Under the pieces are notes generated by a model. It did not search any database, was not told the origin of the DNA, and was given only the letters and a program-made list of their open reading frames with translations. Source: Pseudomonas hydrolytica (GTDB lineage: Bacteria > Pseudomonadota > Gammaproteobacteria > Pseudomonadales > Pseudomonadaceae). From it: 64,000 nucleotides of DNA. The position numbers and the translations under genes were made by a program. Shown in pieces: positions 26,295 to 35,676 of this stretch; the first letter of the stretch is position 1, and each line of letters starts with the position of its first letter. Location: NCBI RefSeq assembly GCF_021495345.1, contig NZ_CP099397.1:1922001-1986000 (forward strand), given 5' to 3'.

Positions 26295-28295
26295 ATGACA
26301 GATAAGCTGCGCAAGGCGTTGGTCAAATTGCCGCGACGCTACAAGCGCCTGTTACAGGTAATGGTGGATATCGGCCTGGTCTGGCTGGCATTGTGGCTGG
26401 CGTTCGTGGTGCGCCTCGGTTTCGACAAGCGTATCGAGCCCTGGGGCGATCACCTCTGGTTGTTCGCGGCGGCTCCGCTGATCGCCATCCCCTGTTTCAT
26501 CCGCCTGGGTATGTATCGTGCGGTGATGCGTTATTTCGGCAACGATGCGCTGTTCGCGATATTCAAGGCGGTTTCTCTTTCTGCTCTGACCTTGGCCCTG
26601 GCGGTCTATTGGTACCGCGAACCGCCTGCGCTAGTGCCACGTTCGCTGGTGTTCAACTACTGGTGGCTGAGCCTATTCATGATCGGCGGGCTGCGCCTGC
26701 TGATGCGCCAGTACTTTATGGGCGACTGGTACGTGGCGGCTCGGCGGATGCCGTTCATCAACGCTCTGCCGCCTCAGTCGCTGGTGAAAGTGGCCGTCTA
26801 CGGTGCCGGTGCGGCCGGCAATCAGTTGGTTGCTGCCTTGCGTATGGGCCGTTCCATGCAGCCGGTGGCATTCGTCGATGACGACGACAATATCGCCACG
26901 CGTATCATCGCCGGCCTGCAGGTCTACAAGCCCAAACATATCCAGCAGATGATTGAGGAGACCGGGGCGCAGGAAATCTTGCTGGCGGTGCCCTCGTTGT
27001 CACGTGCTCGTCGTCGCGAAATCCTCGAAGATCTCGAGCGCTATCCGTTACATGTTCGGTCGGTGCCGGGGTTCATGGATCTGGCCAGTGGTCGGGTGAA
27101 GGTCGACGATCTGCAGGAGGTCGATATCGCCGACTTGCTCGGACGCGATCCGGTGCCGCCGAATCAGACCCTATTGGAGCGCTGTGTTCGCGGCCAGGTG
27201 GTGATGGTCACCGGTGCCGGCGGGTCAATTGGTTCCGAGCTGTGCCGGCAGATAATCGCCACTGGCCCCAAGGTTCTGGTGTTGTTCGAGCACTCGGAAT
27301 ACAACCTCTACAGCATTCACACTGAGCTGGAGCAGCGTATTCAGCGTGAATTTCTGTCCCAGCAACTGGTGCCCATTCTGGGGTCGGTGCGCAATTCCGG
27401 GCGTTTGCTGGACGTGATGCGCACCTGGAGTGTCGATACGGTCTACCACGCGGCGGCTTACAAGCATGTGCCGATGGTCGAGCACAACATCGCCGAGGGG
27501 GTGCTGAACAACGTGATGGGCACGTTGTATGCCGCGCAGGCGGCGATACAGGCCGGAGTCGAGCATTTCGTGCTGATTTCCACGGACAAGGCGGTGCGGC
27601 CGACCAACGTGATGGGCAGCAGCAAGCGTTTGGCAGAGATGATTCTGCAGGCGCTAAGCCGCGAAACTGCTCCGATGCTTTTTGGCGAGGACGGGGTGCA
27701 TCGAGTCAACAAGACGCGATTCAACATGGTGCGTTTCGGCAATGTGTTGGGGTCGTCCGGCTCGGTAATTCCGCGTTTTCATGATCAGATTCGCCGTGGC
27801 GGTCCGGTTACGGTTACACATCCCAATATCACCCGCTATTTCATGACTATCCCTGAGGCTGCGCAGTTGGTGATCCAGGCAGGAGCCATGGGGCAGGGGG
27901 GGGATGTGTTCGTGCTGGATATGGGGGCGCCGGTCAAGATTCTTGATTTGGCTGAGAAAATGATTCACTTGAGTGGCTTGAGTGTACGCTCGGAGCGTAA
28001 CCCGCACGGTGATATCGCCATCGAGTTCACCGGTCTAAGGCCTGGGGAGAAGCTCTACGAGGAGCTGCTGATCGGCGATAACGTCAGCGAAACCGAGCAC
28101 CCGATGATTATGAGGGCCGACGAGGAAATGTTGCCTTGGGATATCTACAAAGGTGTTCTGAAGGAGCTGCTGATATCTGTGGAGTGTGATGATTATGATC
28201 GGGTCCGTCAGTTGCTGCGTGAAACCGTGAATGGGTACGTGCCAGACGGCGAAATTGTCGATCACATTTACATCCAGCGCCGAACCGATGCATGA
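26295..28295 (+). CDS. wbpM: UDP-GlcNAc C6 dehydratase, WbpM type
   Basis: A 666-residue inner-membrane protein. Four transmembrane segments lie within about 20-180, then a small Rossmann-like domain (about 155-270), then the dehydratase domain with TGAGGSIGSELCRQI at about 306-320 and the catalytic region VMGSSKR at about 438-444. Methionine replaces the usual tyrosine of the YxxxK motif, as is typical of WbpM and FlaA1. It converts UDP-GlcNAc to the 4-keto-6-deoxy sugar that leads to FucNAc, QuiNAc or related sugars. It marks the right border of the locus, as in P. aeruginosa. A 104-base spacer before it may hold a separate promoter. Confidence 0.95.
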   Translation: MTDKLRKALVKLPRRYKRLLQVMVDIGLVWLALWLAFVVRLGFDKRIEPWGDHLWLFAAAPLIAIPCFIRLGMYRAVMRYFGNDALFAIFKAVSLSALTLALAVYWYREPPALVPRSLVFNYWWLSLFMIGGLRLLMRQYFMGDWYVAARRMPFINALPPQSLVKVAVYGAGAAGNQLVAALRMGRSMQPVAFVDDDDNIATRIIAGLQVYKPKHIQQMIEETGAQEILLAVPSLSRARRREILEDLERYPLHVRSVPGFMDLASGRVKVDDLQEVDIADLLGRDPVPPNQTLLERCVRGQVVMVTGAGGSIGSELCRQIIATGPKVLVLFEHSEYNLYSIHTELEQRIQREFLSQQLVPILGSVRNSGRLLDVMRTWSVDTVYHAAAYKHVPMVEHNIAEGVLNNVMGTLYAAQAAIQAGVEHFVLISTDKAVRPTNVMGSSKRLAEMILQALSRETAPMLFGEDGVHRVNKTRFNMVRFGNVLGSSGSVIPRFHDQIRRGGPVTVTHPNITRYFMTIPEAAQLVIQAGAMGQGGDVFVLDMGAPVKILDLAEKMIHLSGLSVRSERNPHGDIAIEFTGLRPGEKLYEELLIGDNVSETEHPMIMRADEEMLPWDIYKGVLKELLISVECDDYDRVRQLLRETVNGYVPDGEIVDHIYIQRRTDA

Positions 28296-28389
28296 GAGGT
28301 AGTTTGACAATCTGAGAGTAGCGTCTAATTTTTCCCTCGTGGAGCTTGGAAGTCCCACATGGATCAACTTACGACAAGGAAAGCACATC

Positions 28390-28713
28390 ATGCTGAAAGC
28401 CCGTCTTTCTTCCCTGCTGTTCGCTGTTCTCGCTTCTCTCTCCATGGCTGCCACCGCGGCTGAGTCTCCCAAAACCGAAAGTGCCAAGCCTGCAGCAGTG
28501 CAGTCTGCACAGGTGGCCACCGTCAATCTGAACACTGCCGATGCAGCGACCCTGCAGAAGGAGCTGGCAGGTATAGGTGCGACCAAGGCGCAGGCGATCG
28601 TTGCCTACCGTGAGGAGCATGGCAACTTCACTTCGGTTGACGAGTTGCTGGAGGTCAAGGGAATTGGCCCGGCAACGCTGGAGAAGAACCGCGACAAGTT
28701 GAGCGTGAACTGA
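28390..28713 (+). CDS. ComEA-family helix-hairpin-helix protein
   Basis: A 107-residue small exported protein. Residues 1-24 form a signal peptide (MLKARLSSLLFAVLASLSMAA, then TAAE). A short polar linker leads to a helix-hairpin-helix DNA-binding domain at about 42-105, with VNLNTADAATL, ELAGIGATKAQAIVAYR and LLEVKGIGPATLEKNRD. ComEA proteins bind incoming DNA in the periplasm during natural transformation; a role in competence here is inferred. The ATG at 28390 was chosen because AAGGA lies about ten bases upstream and the signal peptide begins there; an upstream in-frame start would block it. A terminator follows. Confidence 0.88.
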   Translation: MLKARLSSLLFAVLASLSMAATAAESPKTESAKPAAVQSAQVATVNLNTADAATLQKELAGIGATKAQAIVAYREEHGNFTSVDELLEVKGIGPATLEKNRDKLSVN

Positions 28714-28734
28714 CACCAAGTGGTGTTGCTATTG

Positions 28735-28759
28735 AGGCCGGTCTTTGACCGGCCTTTTT
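28735..28759 (+). terminator. Rho-independent terminator after the comEA-like gene
   Basis: AGGCCGGTC and GACCGGCCT form a perfect nine-bp stem around a TTT loop, followed by a T-run, 22 bases past the stop codon. Confidence 0.9.
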
Positions 28760-28930
28760 CGTTTTGGGAATAGTTACACGAGTTATTACGATTTTTCAGA
28801 TCTGCTGGGGCTATCTTGGTGCGAAAGCCAGGGATTATGCGTGATCCGATGCTGCTAGTTGCCCGGGACGCAGCTCCAGAACGGTGGGGAGGGCATGAGC
28901 TGGGACGGGATTCCTGATTAGAATCCGCAG

Positions 28931-28989
28931 GCAATAAAAACCAGCGCTAGGCTGGGTTCTTGAATTTGGCTCCGCGGCTTGGACTCGAC
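28931..28989 (-). other. Truncated tRNA-Asn 3' end with its own terminator-like hairpin
   Basis: Bases 28967-28989 match the 3' end of the intact tRNA-Asn (29110 onward) at all but two of about 22 positions, including TGG for CCA, and then the match stops in the T-arm. To its left a CCAGC-GCTGG hairpin followed by A residues would be a minus-strand terminator. The remaining bases between 28760 and 29074 hold no gene that I recognise. Confidence 0.55.
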
Positions 28990-29074
28990 AGCGAAGCTGA
29001 GCGCGCTTTAGCGCAGCCCCAAAGGGGGGAGCGAATAACCTGGGGCGTAGTCCCTGGTGAGAGTCCAACGCATA

Positions 29075-29104
29075 CAAAAAAGCCCCGGATCAACCGAGGC
29101 TTTT
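29075..29104 (-). terminator. Terminator of tRNA-Asn
   Basis: On the minus strand GCCTCGG pairs with CCGGGGC (one G-T pair) around TTGAT, followed by six T residues, directly after the tRNA 3' end. Confidence 0.8.
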
Positions 29105-29109
29105 GAATT

Positions 29110-29185
29110 TGGCTCCGCGACCTGGACTCGAACCAGGGACCCAATGATTAACAGTCATTTGCTCTACCGACTGAGCTATCGCGGA
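29110..29185 (-). tRNA. tRNA-Asn (GTT)
   Basis: On the minus strand the 76-base gene starts TCCGCGATAGCTCAG, has the anticodon GTT in a normal CTGTTAA loop, a T-arm GGTTCGAGTCC, and an encoded CCA end. The acceptor stem TCCGCGA/TCGCGGA is perfectly paired. Its place between a comEA-like gene and the aromatic aminotransferase matches P. aeruginosa. Confidence 0.97.
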
Positions 29186-29375
29186 ACAACGGCGCGTATG
29201 TTACTGATTAAAAAAGAGAAGTCAACACTCTGCTGGGACTTTCGTGTGCAGGGTGCGCTGTGCGCACCGAGTGCATCGACCCTTGGTGGTTAGGCTTTCT
29301 TGAGCCCCTACTGGAATACCCCGCTCTGATAGACATCCCCCGCTATGCTTGGACTACCCACTTAATAGTGCTCAT

Positions 29376-29405
29376 AAAAAAACGCCGGCTGTAAGCCGGC
29401 GTTTT
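29376..29405 (-). terminator. Terminator of the aminotransferase gene (bidirectional)
   Basis: ACGCCGGCT and AGCCGGCGT form a nine-bp stem with a GTA loop, with A residues on one side and T residues on the other, 19 bases past the aminotransferase stop on the minus strand. Confidence 0.88.
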
Positions 29406-29423
29406 CTTGGGTGTCGCTGAAAC

Positions 29424-30620
29424 TTAAAGAACGGCGTGAATTGCGCGGGTGACGCTGTCCAGGTTGCCGTTGTTCAGCGCGGCGACGCAGATACGGCCGG
29501 TGCCGACGGCGTAGATGCCGAACTCTTCCTTGAGGCGCTCGACCTGCTCAACGGTGAGACCGGAGTAGGAGAACATGCCGCGCTGCTCGGCGACGAAGCC
29601 GAAGTCGCGCTTGGCGCCCAGGGCCGCCAGCTGCTCGACCATGGCCAGGCGCATGCTGCGAATGCGCTCGCGCATTTCACCCAGCTCGGCTTCCCACATG
29701 GCGCGCAGCTCGGGGCTGTTGAGCACGCTGGCGACCACGGTGGCGCCGTGGGTCGGCGGGTTGGAGTAGTTGGTGCGGATCACGCGCTTGAGCTGCGAGA
29801 GCACGCGGGTCGACTCTTCGCGGCTGCTGGTGACCAGCGACAGGGCGCCGACACGTTCGCCGTACAGCGAGAACGACTTGGAGAAGGAACTGGAGACGAA
29901 GAACTCCAGGCCCGACTCGGCGAACAGGCGCACGGCTTCGGCGTCCTGGTCGATGCCATCACCGAAACCCTGATAGGCGATGTCGAGGAAAGGCACGTGC
30001 TCGCGCTCGCGCAGTACTTCCAGCACGGCTTTCCAGTCTTCCAGCTGTAGGTCGACGCCGGTGGGGTTGTGGCAGCAGGCGTGCAGCACAACGATGGAGC
30101 GGGCCGGCAGGTTGCGCAGGTCTTCGAGCATGCCGCCACGGTTCACGCCATTGCTGAACGGATCGTAGTAGCGGTAGTTCTGCACCGGGAAACCGGCGGA
30201 TTCGAATAGGGCGCGGTGGTTTTCCCAGCTCGGGTCGCTGATGGCCACGGTGGCGTCCGGCAGCAGGCGCTTGAGGAAGTCGGCACCGATCTTCAGTGCG
30301 CCGGTGCCGCCCAGGGCCTGGGTGGTGATCACGCGGCCGGCTTCGATCAGGGCTGCGCCCTTGCCGAACAGCAGTTCCTGCACGGCCTTGTCGTAGGCGG
30401 CGATGCCCTCGATCGGCAGGTAGCCACGCGGAGCATGGGCCTCGATGCGAGCCTTTTCGGCTTCTGCGACGGCGCGCAGCAGCGGAATTCGCCCCTCCTC
30501 GTTGTAGTAGACGCCCACGCCAAGGTTGACCTTGGTGGTGCGGGTGTCCGCGTTGAATGCTTCGTTGAGGCCCAGGATGGGATCGCGCGGAGCCATTTCG
30601 ACGGCAGAGAAGAGACTCAT
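29424..30620 (-). CDS. Aromatic/aspartate aminotransferase (class I, PLP-dependent)
   Basis: A 398-residue cytoplasmic enzyme of the AspC/TyrB group, which exchanges amino groups between aspartate, tyrosine or phenylalanine and 2-oxo acids. The PLP lysine is Lys248 in SSSFSKSFSLYGERVG. Other family marks are HACCHNPTGVD at about 180-190, DIAYQGFG at about 213-220, and a C-terminal RICVAALN with the substrate-carboxylate Arg. Length is exactly that of the family. The locus order (tRNA-Asn, this gene, divergent uvrB) is conserved in Pseudomonas. Sequence alone does not settle whether aspartate or aromatic substrates are preferred, so no gene symbol is given. Confidence 0.93.
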   Translation of the reverse strand: MSLFSAVEMAPRDPILGLNEAFNADTRTTKVNLGVGVYYNEEGRIPLLRAVAEAEKARIEAHAPRGYLPIEGIAAYDKAVQELLFGKGAALIEAGRVITTQALGGTGALKIGADFLKRLLPDATVAISDPSWENHRALFESAGFPVQNYRYYDPFSNGVNRGGMLEDLRNLPARSIVVLHACCHNPTGVDLQLEDWKAVLEVLREREHVPFLDIAYQGFGDGIDQDAEAVRLFAESGLEFFVSSSFSKSFSLYGERVGALSLVTSSREESTRVLSQLKRVIRTNYSNPPTHGATVVASVLNSPELRAMWEAELGEMRERIRSMRLAMVEQLAALGAKRDFGFVAEQRGMFSYSGLTVEQVERLKEEFGIYAVGTGRICVAALNNGNLDSVTRAIHAVL

Positions 30621-30868
30621 GATGGGTGCGGCAGCTCGAGTGAGGGGTGGGTGGCCAGACGCCCCGCGTAAACAAAGCGCTAGGGGGCGCGTAAACGGGG
30701 CGTTAGTATAACGACCCTGAACTCAGGGGGCGACAGCGCAAAGCCCTGAATTAAGGCCTTTTGCCAGGTAATTCGACTCTACTTGGACCTATCGCCAGAT
30801 CGCCCCGCAATTCATGGCTTTTGACGCAGTCCGAAGGGATGCGTCACAGCCATTTGTCGAGGTGCTGC

Positions 30869-32884
30869 ATGTCCGAATTTCAGTTGGTGACCCGCTTCAA
30901 ACCGGCCGGCGATCAGCCCGAGGCGATCCGGCAGATGATCGAGGGGCTGGAAGCCGGGCTTTCGCACCAGACCTTGCTGGGCGTGACCGGCTCGGGCAAG
31001 ACCTTTTCCGTGGCCAACGTGATTGCCCAGGTGCAGCGGCCGACTCTGGTGCTGGCGCCGAACAAGACCCTGGCGGCGCAGCTGTATGGCGAGTTCAAGG
31101 CGTTCTTCCCGAACAACGCGGTGGAGTATTTCGTCTCCTACTACGACTACTACCAGCCGGAAGCCTATGTACCGTCGTCGGACACCTTCATCGAGAAGGA
31201 TGCCTCGATCAACGATCACATCGAGCAGATGCGCCTGTCGGCGACCAAGGCGCTGATCGAGCGCAAGGACGTCATCGTGGTCTGCACCGTGTCGTCGATC
31301 TACGGCCTGGGCAGCCCCGAGGAGTACCTGAAAATGGTGCTGCACCTCGACCGTGGCGACAAGATGGACCAGCGCGCGCTGCTGCGCCGCCTGGCCGAGC
31401 TGCAGTACACGCGCAACGACATGGATTTCGCCCGCGCCACCTTCCGCGTGCGCGGCGACGTGATCGATATCTTTCCGGCGGAATCGGATCTGGAGGCCAT
31501 TCGCGTCGAGCTGTTCGACGACGAGGTGGAGAGCATCAGCGCTTTTGATCCGCTGACCGGCGAGGTGATCCAGAAGCTGCCGCGCTTCACCTTCTACCCC
31601 AAGAGCCACTACGTCACTCCGCGCGAAACCCTGCTGGAGGCGGTGGAGCAGATCAAGGTCGAGTTGCAGCAGCGCCTGGAGTACCTGCGCGGGGCGAACA
31701 AGCTGGTGGAGGCGCAGCGCCTTGAGCAGCGCACGCGCTTCGACCTGGAGATGATCCTCGAACTGGGCTACTGCAACGGCATCGAGAACTACTCACGCTA
31801 CCTGTCGGGGCGTCCGGCCGGTGCGCCGCCACCGACGCTGTACGACTACCTGCCGGACGATGCGCTGCTGGTGATCGACGAATCCCACGTTTCGGTGCCA
31901 CAGGTCGGCGCCATGTACAAGGGCGACCGTTCGCGCAAGGAAACCCTGGTCGAATACGGCTTCCGTCTGCCCTCTGCGCTGGACAACCGGCCGATGCGTT
32001 TCGAGGAATGGGAGGCCGCCAGCCCGCAGACCATCTTCGTCTCCGCCACGCCGGGGCCTTACGAGGCCGAGCATGCCGGGCGCGTGATCGAGCAGGTGGT
32101 GCGCCCCACCGGTCTGGTCGACCCGGCAGTGGAGGTGCGACCGGCGCGCACTCAGGTCGACGACCTGCTCTCGGAAATTCGTCTGCGTGTGGCGGCAGGG
32201 GATCGCGTGCTGGTCACCACCCTGACCAAGCGCATGGCCGAAGACCTGACCGACTACCTGGGTGACCACGACGTCAAGGTGCGCTACCTGCACTCGGACA
32301 TCGACACGGTGGAGCGGGTGGAGATCATCCGCGACCTGCGCCTGGGCACTTTCGACGTGCTGGTGGGCATCAACCTGCTGCGCGAGGGCCTGGATATGCC
32401 CGAGGTGTCGCTGGTGGCGATACTCGATGCGGACAAGGAGGGCTTCCTGCGTAGCGAGCGTTCGCTGATCCAGACCATTGGTCGCGCGGCGCGTAACCTC
32501 AACGGCCGAGCGATTCTGTACGCCGACAACATGACCGGCTCGATGCAGCGCGCCATTGGCGAGACCGAGCGGCGCCGCGCCAAGCAGATCGCCTTCAACG
32601 AGGCCAACGGCATCGTGCCCAAGGGCGTGCAGAAGGACGTCAAGGACATCCTCGAAGGCGCCGTGGTGCCGGGCGCGCGCAGCAACAAGCGCAAGGGCAT
32701 GGCCAAGGCGGCGGAGGAGAGCGCTCGCTACGAGAGCGAGCTGCGCTCGCCGAGCGAGATCACCAAGCGCATTCGTCAGCTGGAAGAGAAGATGTACGCC
32801 CTGGCGCGTGATCTGGAGTTCGAGGCCGCGGCGCAATTGCGTGACGAGATCCAGAAGCTGCGCGATCGCTTGTTGCAGGTGTAG
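30869..32884 (+). CDS. uvrB: UvrABC system protein B
   Basis: A 671-residue DNA-damage recognition helicase-like subunit of nucleotide excision repair; it is loaded by UvrA and guides UvrC incision. Walker A GVTGSGKT is at residues 38-45, the beta-hairpin [12 protein letters not shown] at about 92-103, the DESH box near 338 and helicase motif VI with QTIGRAARN near 540. A C-terminal UVR domain that contacts UvrC is at about 632-667. The start at 30869 gives the conserved N-terminus [12 protein letters not shown]; an in-frame upstream ATG adds 36 residues with no family match. No clear LexA box was seen in the 248-base divergent spacer. Confidence 0.97.
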   Translation: MSEFQLVTRFKPAGDQPEAIRQMIEGLEAGLSHQTLLGVTGSGKTFSVANVIAQVQRPTLVLAPNKTLAAQLYGEFKAFFPNNAVEYFVSYYDYYQPEAYVPSSDTFIEKDASINDHIEQMRLSATKALIERKDVIVVCTVSSIYGLGSPEEYLKMVLHLDRGDKMDQRALLRRLAELQYTRNDMDFARATFRVRGDVIDIFPAESDLEAIRVELFDDEVESISAFDPLTGEVIQKLPRFTFYPKSHYVTPRETLLEAVEQIKVELQQRLEYLRGANKLVEAQRLEQRTRFDLEMILELGYCNGIENYSRYLSGRPAGAPPPTLYDYLPDDALLVIDESHVSVPQVGAMYKGDRSRKETLVEYGFRLPSALDNRPMRFEEWEAASPQTIFVSATPGPYEAEHAGRVIEQVVRPTGLVDPAVEVRPARTQVDDLLSEIRLRVAAGDRVLVTTLTKRMAEDLTDYLGDHDVKVRYLHSDIDTVERVEIIRDLRLGTFDVLVGINLLREGLDMPEVSLVAILDADKEGFLRSERSLIQTIGRAARNLNGRAILYADNMTGSMQRAIGETERRRAKQIAFNEANGIVPKGVQKDVKDILEGAVVPGARSNKRKGMAKAAEESARYESELRSPSEITKRIRQLEEKMYALARDLEFEAAAQLRDEIQKLRDRLLQV

Positions 32885-32919
32885 CGCCGTCCGTCCGGCT
32901 ACATCCTGCTTGTGGCTTC

Positions 32920-32968
32920 GTAGGAGCCCGCTTGCGGGCGATCTGCCGGACTCGAGCAGGCTCCTACA
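32920..32968. repeat. Pseudomonas REP-like element
   Basis: GTAGGAGCCCGCTTGCGGGC at its left and GAGCAGGCTCCTAC at its right form an inverted arrangement, with the core hairpin CCCGCTTGCGGG. It lies between the convergent ends of uvrB and the MFS gene, the usual place for REP elements in this genus. Confidence 0.8.
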
Positions 32969-32979
32969 TTCGAGTGGTG

Positions 32980-34533
32980 TCAATGCGCCGCGCCACCACT
33001 GGCCATGTTCTGCGGCAGCTTTCGCGTCAGCAGGATCGCCAGCATGCTCACGCCCAGGGCGATGCCGATGAAGTGGAAGGCATCGTTGTAGGCCATGATG
33101 GTCGCCTGCTCATGGACGATCTGGCTGAGCCTGGCCAAAGCTGCCTGCTCGCTGCCCAATGTCCGGGTCAGCAGCTGCAGACGCTCCTCGACCTGCGGGT
33201 TGGTTGGCACGATGGATTCGCGCAGGTAGTCGAAATAGACCTTGGCGCGGGCATCCAGCAGGGTCGCGAGCAGCGCGATGCCAATGGCGCCGCCGAGGTT
33301 GCGCAGGATGTTGAACAGGCTGGAGGCCGAGCCGGCATCCTGCGGCAGGATGTAGGCGGTGGCGATCAGCGACACGGTGACCATCACCAGCGGCTGGCCA
33401 AGTGCGCGGATGATCTGGATGTGCTGGAACTGCTCGCCGGCGAAGTCCGGGTTGAGCACACCGGAGAAGAAGCTCGCCGCGCCGAACAGGGCGAAACCCA
33501 GGGCGCACAGCCATTTCGGCGAGATGACCTTCATCAGCTTGGGCACCAGCGGAATCAGGAACAGCTGCGGCACGCCCATCCACATGATCACTTCGCCGAT
33601 CTGCATGGCGTTGTAGCCCTGGATCTGCGCCAGGTAAAGCGGCAGCACGTAGATCGAACCATACAGGCCGACACCGAGGCCCAGGCTGGAAATACTGGCC
33701 AGGCCGAAATTGCGCTCGCGCAGTACGCCGAGGTTGATCAGCGGGTTGGGCCGCGACAGCTGCAGGATCACGAACAGGATCAGGCTGACCAGCGCCACGC
33801 TGCCGAGGCCGACGATCAGGTGCGACTCCAGCCAGTCCTTGCGATGGCCTTCCTCGAGAAATACCTGCAGGCAGCCCAGGCCCAGGCCGAGGGTGACGAT
33901 GCCGGCGTAGTCGGTGGTCTTCAGCAGCTCCCAGTGCGGCGCCTTTTTCTCCAGGCCATAGAGCAGCCCGGCGATCATGATCAGGCCTGGCGGTACGTTG
34001 ATATAGAAGATGTATTCCCAGCCCCAGTTCTCCGTCAGCCAGCCGCCGAGGGTGGGACCGATGGAGGGGGCGAAGGTGGCGGTGATGGCGAACAGGGCCA
34101 TGCCCTTGGCGCGGTGGTGCTCGGGTAGCTTGATCAGCGTCATGGTGAACGCCAGCGGGATCAGCGCGCCGCCGGTGAAACCCTGCAAAGCACGGAACAC
34201 GATCATGCTTTCCAGGCTCCAGGCCAGGGAGCACAGCAGCGAGGCGATCAGAAAGCCCACCGATACCCATACCGCCAGGCGCCGCGCCGAGAGCAGCTGC
34301 ACCAGCCAGGCGGTCAGCGGGATCATGATGATCTCGGCCACCAGGTAGGAGGTGGAAATCCACGAGCCTTCCTCCAGGGTGGCGGACAGCGCGCCCTGGA
34401 TATCCTTCAGCGACGAGTTGGTGATCTGGATATCCAGTACTGCCATGAAGGCGCCGAGCATAGCGCTCATCACCGCAATCCAGTCGCGGCGGCTGGGCTC
34501 CGCCGTGGGGCGGATCAGCGCATCACCCGCCAT
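32980..34533 (-). CDS. MFS drug-efflux permease, DHA2 (EmrB/QacA) family
   Basis: A 517-residue inner-membrane proton-driven exporter with about 14 hydrophobic segments. The membrane-helix 1 motif LDIQITNSSL is near residue 34, the motif-A loop region lies after the second helix, and the helix-5 motif C GPTLGGWLTENWGWEYIF is at about 158-175. This is the DHA2 layout, which pairs with a periplasmic adaptor and an outer-membrane channel to form a tripartite pump. The adaptor gene directly upstream overlaps it by 11 bases. The exported compounds are unknown. No TolC-like gene is nearby, so the outer-membrane part must come from elsewhere. Confidence 0.92.
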   Translation of the reverse strand: MAGDALIRPTAEPSRRDWIAVMSAMLGAFMAVLDIQITNSSLKDIQGALSATLEEGSWISTSYLVAEIIMIPLTAWLVQLLSARRLAVWVSVGFLIASLLCSLAWSLESMIVFRALQGFTGGALIPLAFTMTLIKLPEHHRAKGMALFAITATFAPSIGPTLGGWLTENWGWEYIFYINVPPGLIMIAGLLYGLEKKAPHWELLKTTDYAGIVTLGLGLGCLQVFLEEGHRKDWLESHLIVGLGSVALVSLILFVILQLSRPNPLINLGVLRERNFGLASISSLGLGVGLYGSIYVLPLYLAQIQGYNAMQIGEVIMWMGVPQLFLIPLVPKLMKVISPKWLCALGFALFGAASFFSGVLNPDFAGEQFQHIQIIRALGQPLVMVTVSLIATAYILPQDAGSASSLFNILRNLGGAIGIALLATLLDARAKVYFDYLRESIVPTNPQVEERLQLLTRTLGSEQAALARLSQIVHEQATIMAYNDAFHFIGIALGVSMLAILLTRKLPQNMASGGAAH

Positions 34534-35572
34534 GGCTTTCGTCGCTGCGCAGATCCACCGTGACTTCCACCGACATGCCGGGGCGGATCAGTCCACGCAA
34601 CGGATTGTCGGCAGCGAAGGTCAGCTTGACCGGGATGCGCTGCACCACCTTGGTGAAGTTGCCAGTGGCGTTGTCCGGCGGCAGCAGGCTGAATTGCGCG
34701 CCGGAGGCGGCGAACAGGCTGTCGATGCGGCCTTCGATGGGCGTGTCGGGATAGCTGTCGAACAGCAACTCGGCCGTCTGCCCCGGATACATGCGGCCGA
34801 TCTGAGTTTCCTTGAAGTTGGCCTGGATCCAGATGTCCTGATCCGGTACCAGCGACAGCAGGTAGGCGCCGCTTTGCACCACCTGGCCTTCACGCGCCGA
34901 GCGCTGGCCGACCATGCCGCTGATCGGCGCGTGAATTTGCGTGCGCGAGAGATTGAGGTCGGCCTGCTCCAGGTCGGCCTGGGCGGAAAGAATCAGCGCA
35001 TCCAGACGCTTGAGCTCGGCTTCCAGGCTGGCGACCTGCTGACGCTGAGCCTGCAGATCGGCCTGGGCCTTGGCCACTTGCGAGCGGGCCACGCGGTTGT
35101 CGGCGGCCAGTGTGGTGACGCGTTCTTCGGAGACGTAACCCGGCTTGCGCAGGGTCTGGGCGCGGCCGAGATCGAGCTTGGCGCGTTCGAGCGTGGCCTG
35201 GCTGGCGGCAACCTCGGCCTGGCTGGCCGCGATCAGGCTGGCCTGCTGGTCGAGCTTGCTCTGCGCCTGGGCGCGCTCGGCTTGATGGGTCTGCAAGGCG
35301 GCGAGGGCGCGCTGGCGAGCCAGGCGGAAGTCGGCGTCCTCAAGTACCGCCAGCAACTGACCAGCCGCCACGTGCTGGTTGTCGCGCACCAGCACCTTGT
35401 CGATGCGCGCATTCAACTGGCTGGAGACGCGGGTGATCTCGCCCTGTACGTAGGCGTTGTCGGTGCTCTCGTGGTAGCGGCCGACCATCAGCCACTGGGC
35501 GAGCAGGGCGCCGACGATCAGCGCCAGCAGGATCAGGAAGACGAGAAGACGGCGTTGCAGTTTGGCGGGCAT
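34523..35572 (-). CDS. HlyD/EmrA-family membrane fusion protein
   Basis: A 349-residue periplasmic adaptor anchored by one N-terminal membrane helix at about 9-29. A lipoyl-like half follows with STDNAYVQGEITRVSSQ at about 36-52, then a long Ala/Gln/Leu-rich coiled-coil hairpin (about 85-205), then the second half-lipoyl part (HAPISGMVGQ) and a beta-barrel region. The DNAYV signature is typical of EmrA. It links the MFS pump to an outer-membrane channel. It is transcribed divergently from a LysR regulator only about 100 bases away, which probably controls the pump. The stop overlaps the MFS start. Confidence 0.92.
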   Translation of the reverse strand: MPAKLQRRLLVFLILLALIVGALLAQWLMVGRYHESTDNAYVQGEITRVSSQLNARIDKVLVRDNQHVAAGQLLAVLEDADFRLARQRALAALQTHQAERAQAQSKLDQQASLIAASQAEVAASQATLERAKLDLGRAQTLRKPGYVSEERVTTLAADNRVARSQVAKAQADLQAQRQQVASLEAELKRLDALILSAQADLEQADLNLSRTQIHAPISGMVGQRSAREGQVVQSGAYLLSLVPDQDIWIQANFKETQIGRMYPGQTAELLFDSYPDTPIEGRIDSLFAASGAQFSLLPPDNATGNFTKVVQRIPVKLTFAADNPLRGLIRPGMSVEVTVDLRSDESHGG

Positions 35573-35676
35573 GCTTGCGGCTCGGGTGTGCTCGGGAAAA
35601 TGTAAGCAAATTTAACAGTGTTCCCTTTGCGCTAGTAGGCGCTAGACTTGGCATGCTTTGTTGCTTCTGGGGAACA

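Noticed and set aside
4497..28295. Insertion sequence or transposase in the polysaccharide locus
   Set aside because: Despite signs of transfer, no transposase or integrase gene was found.
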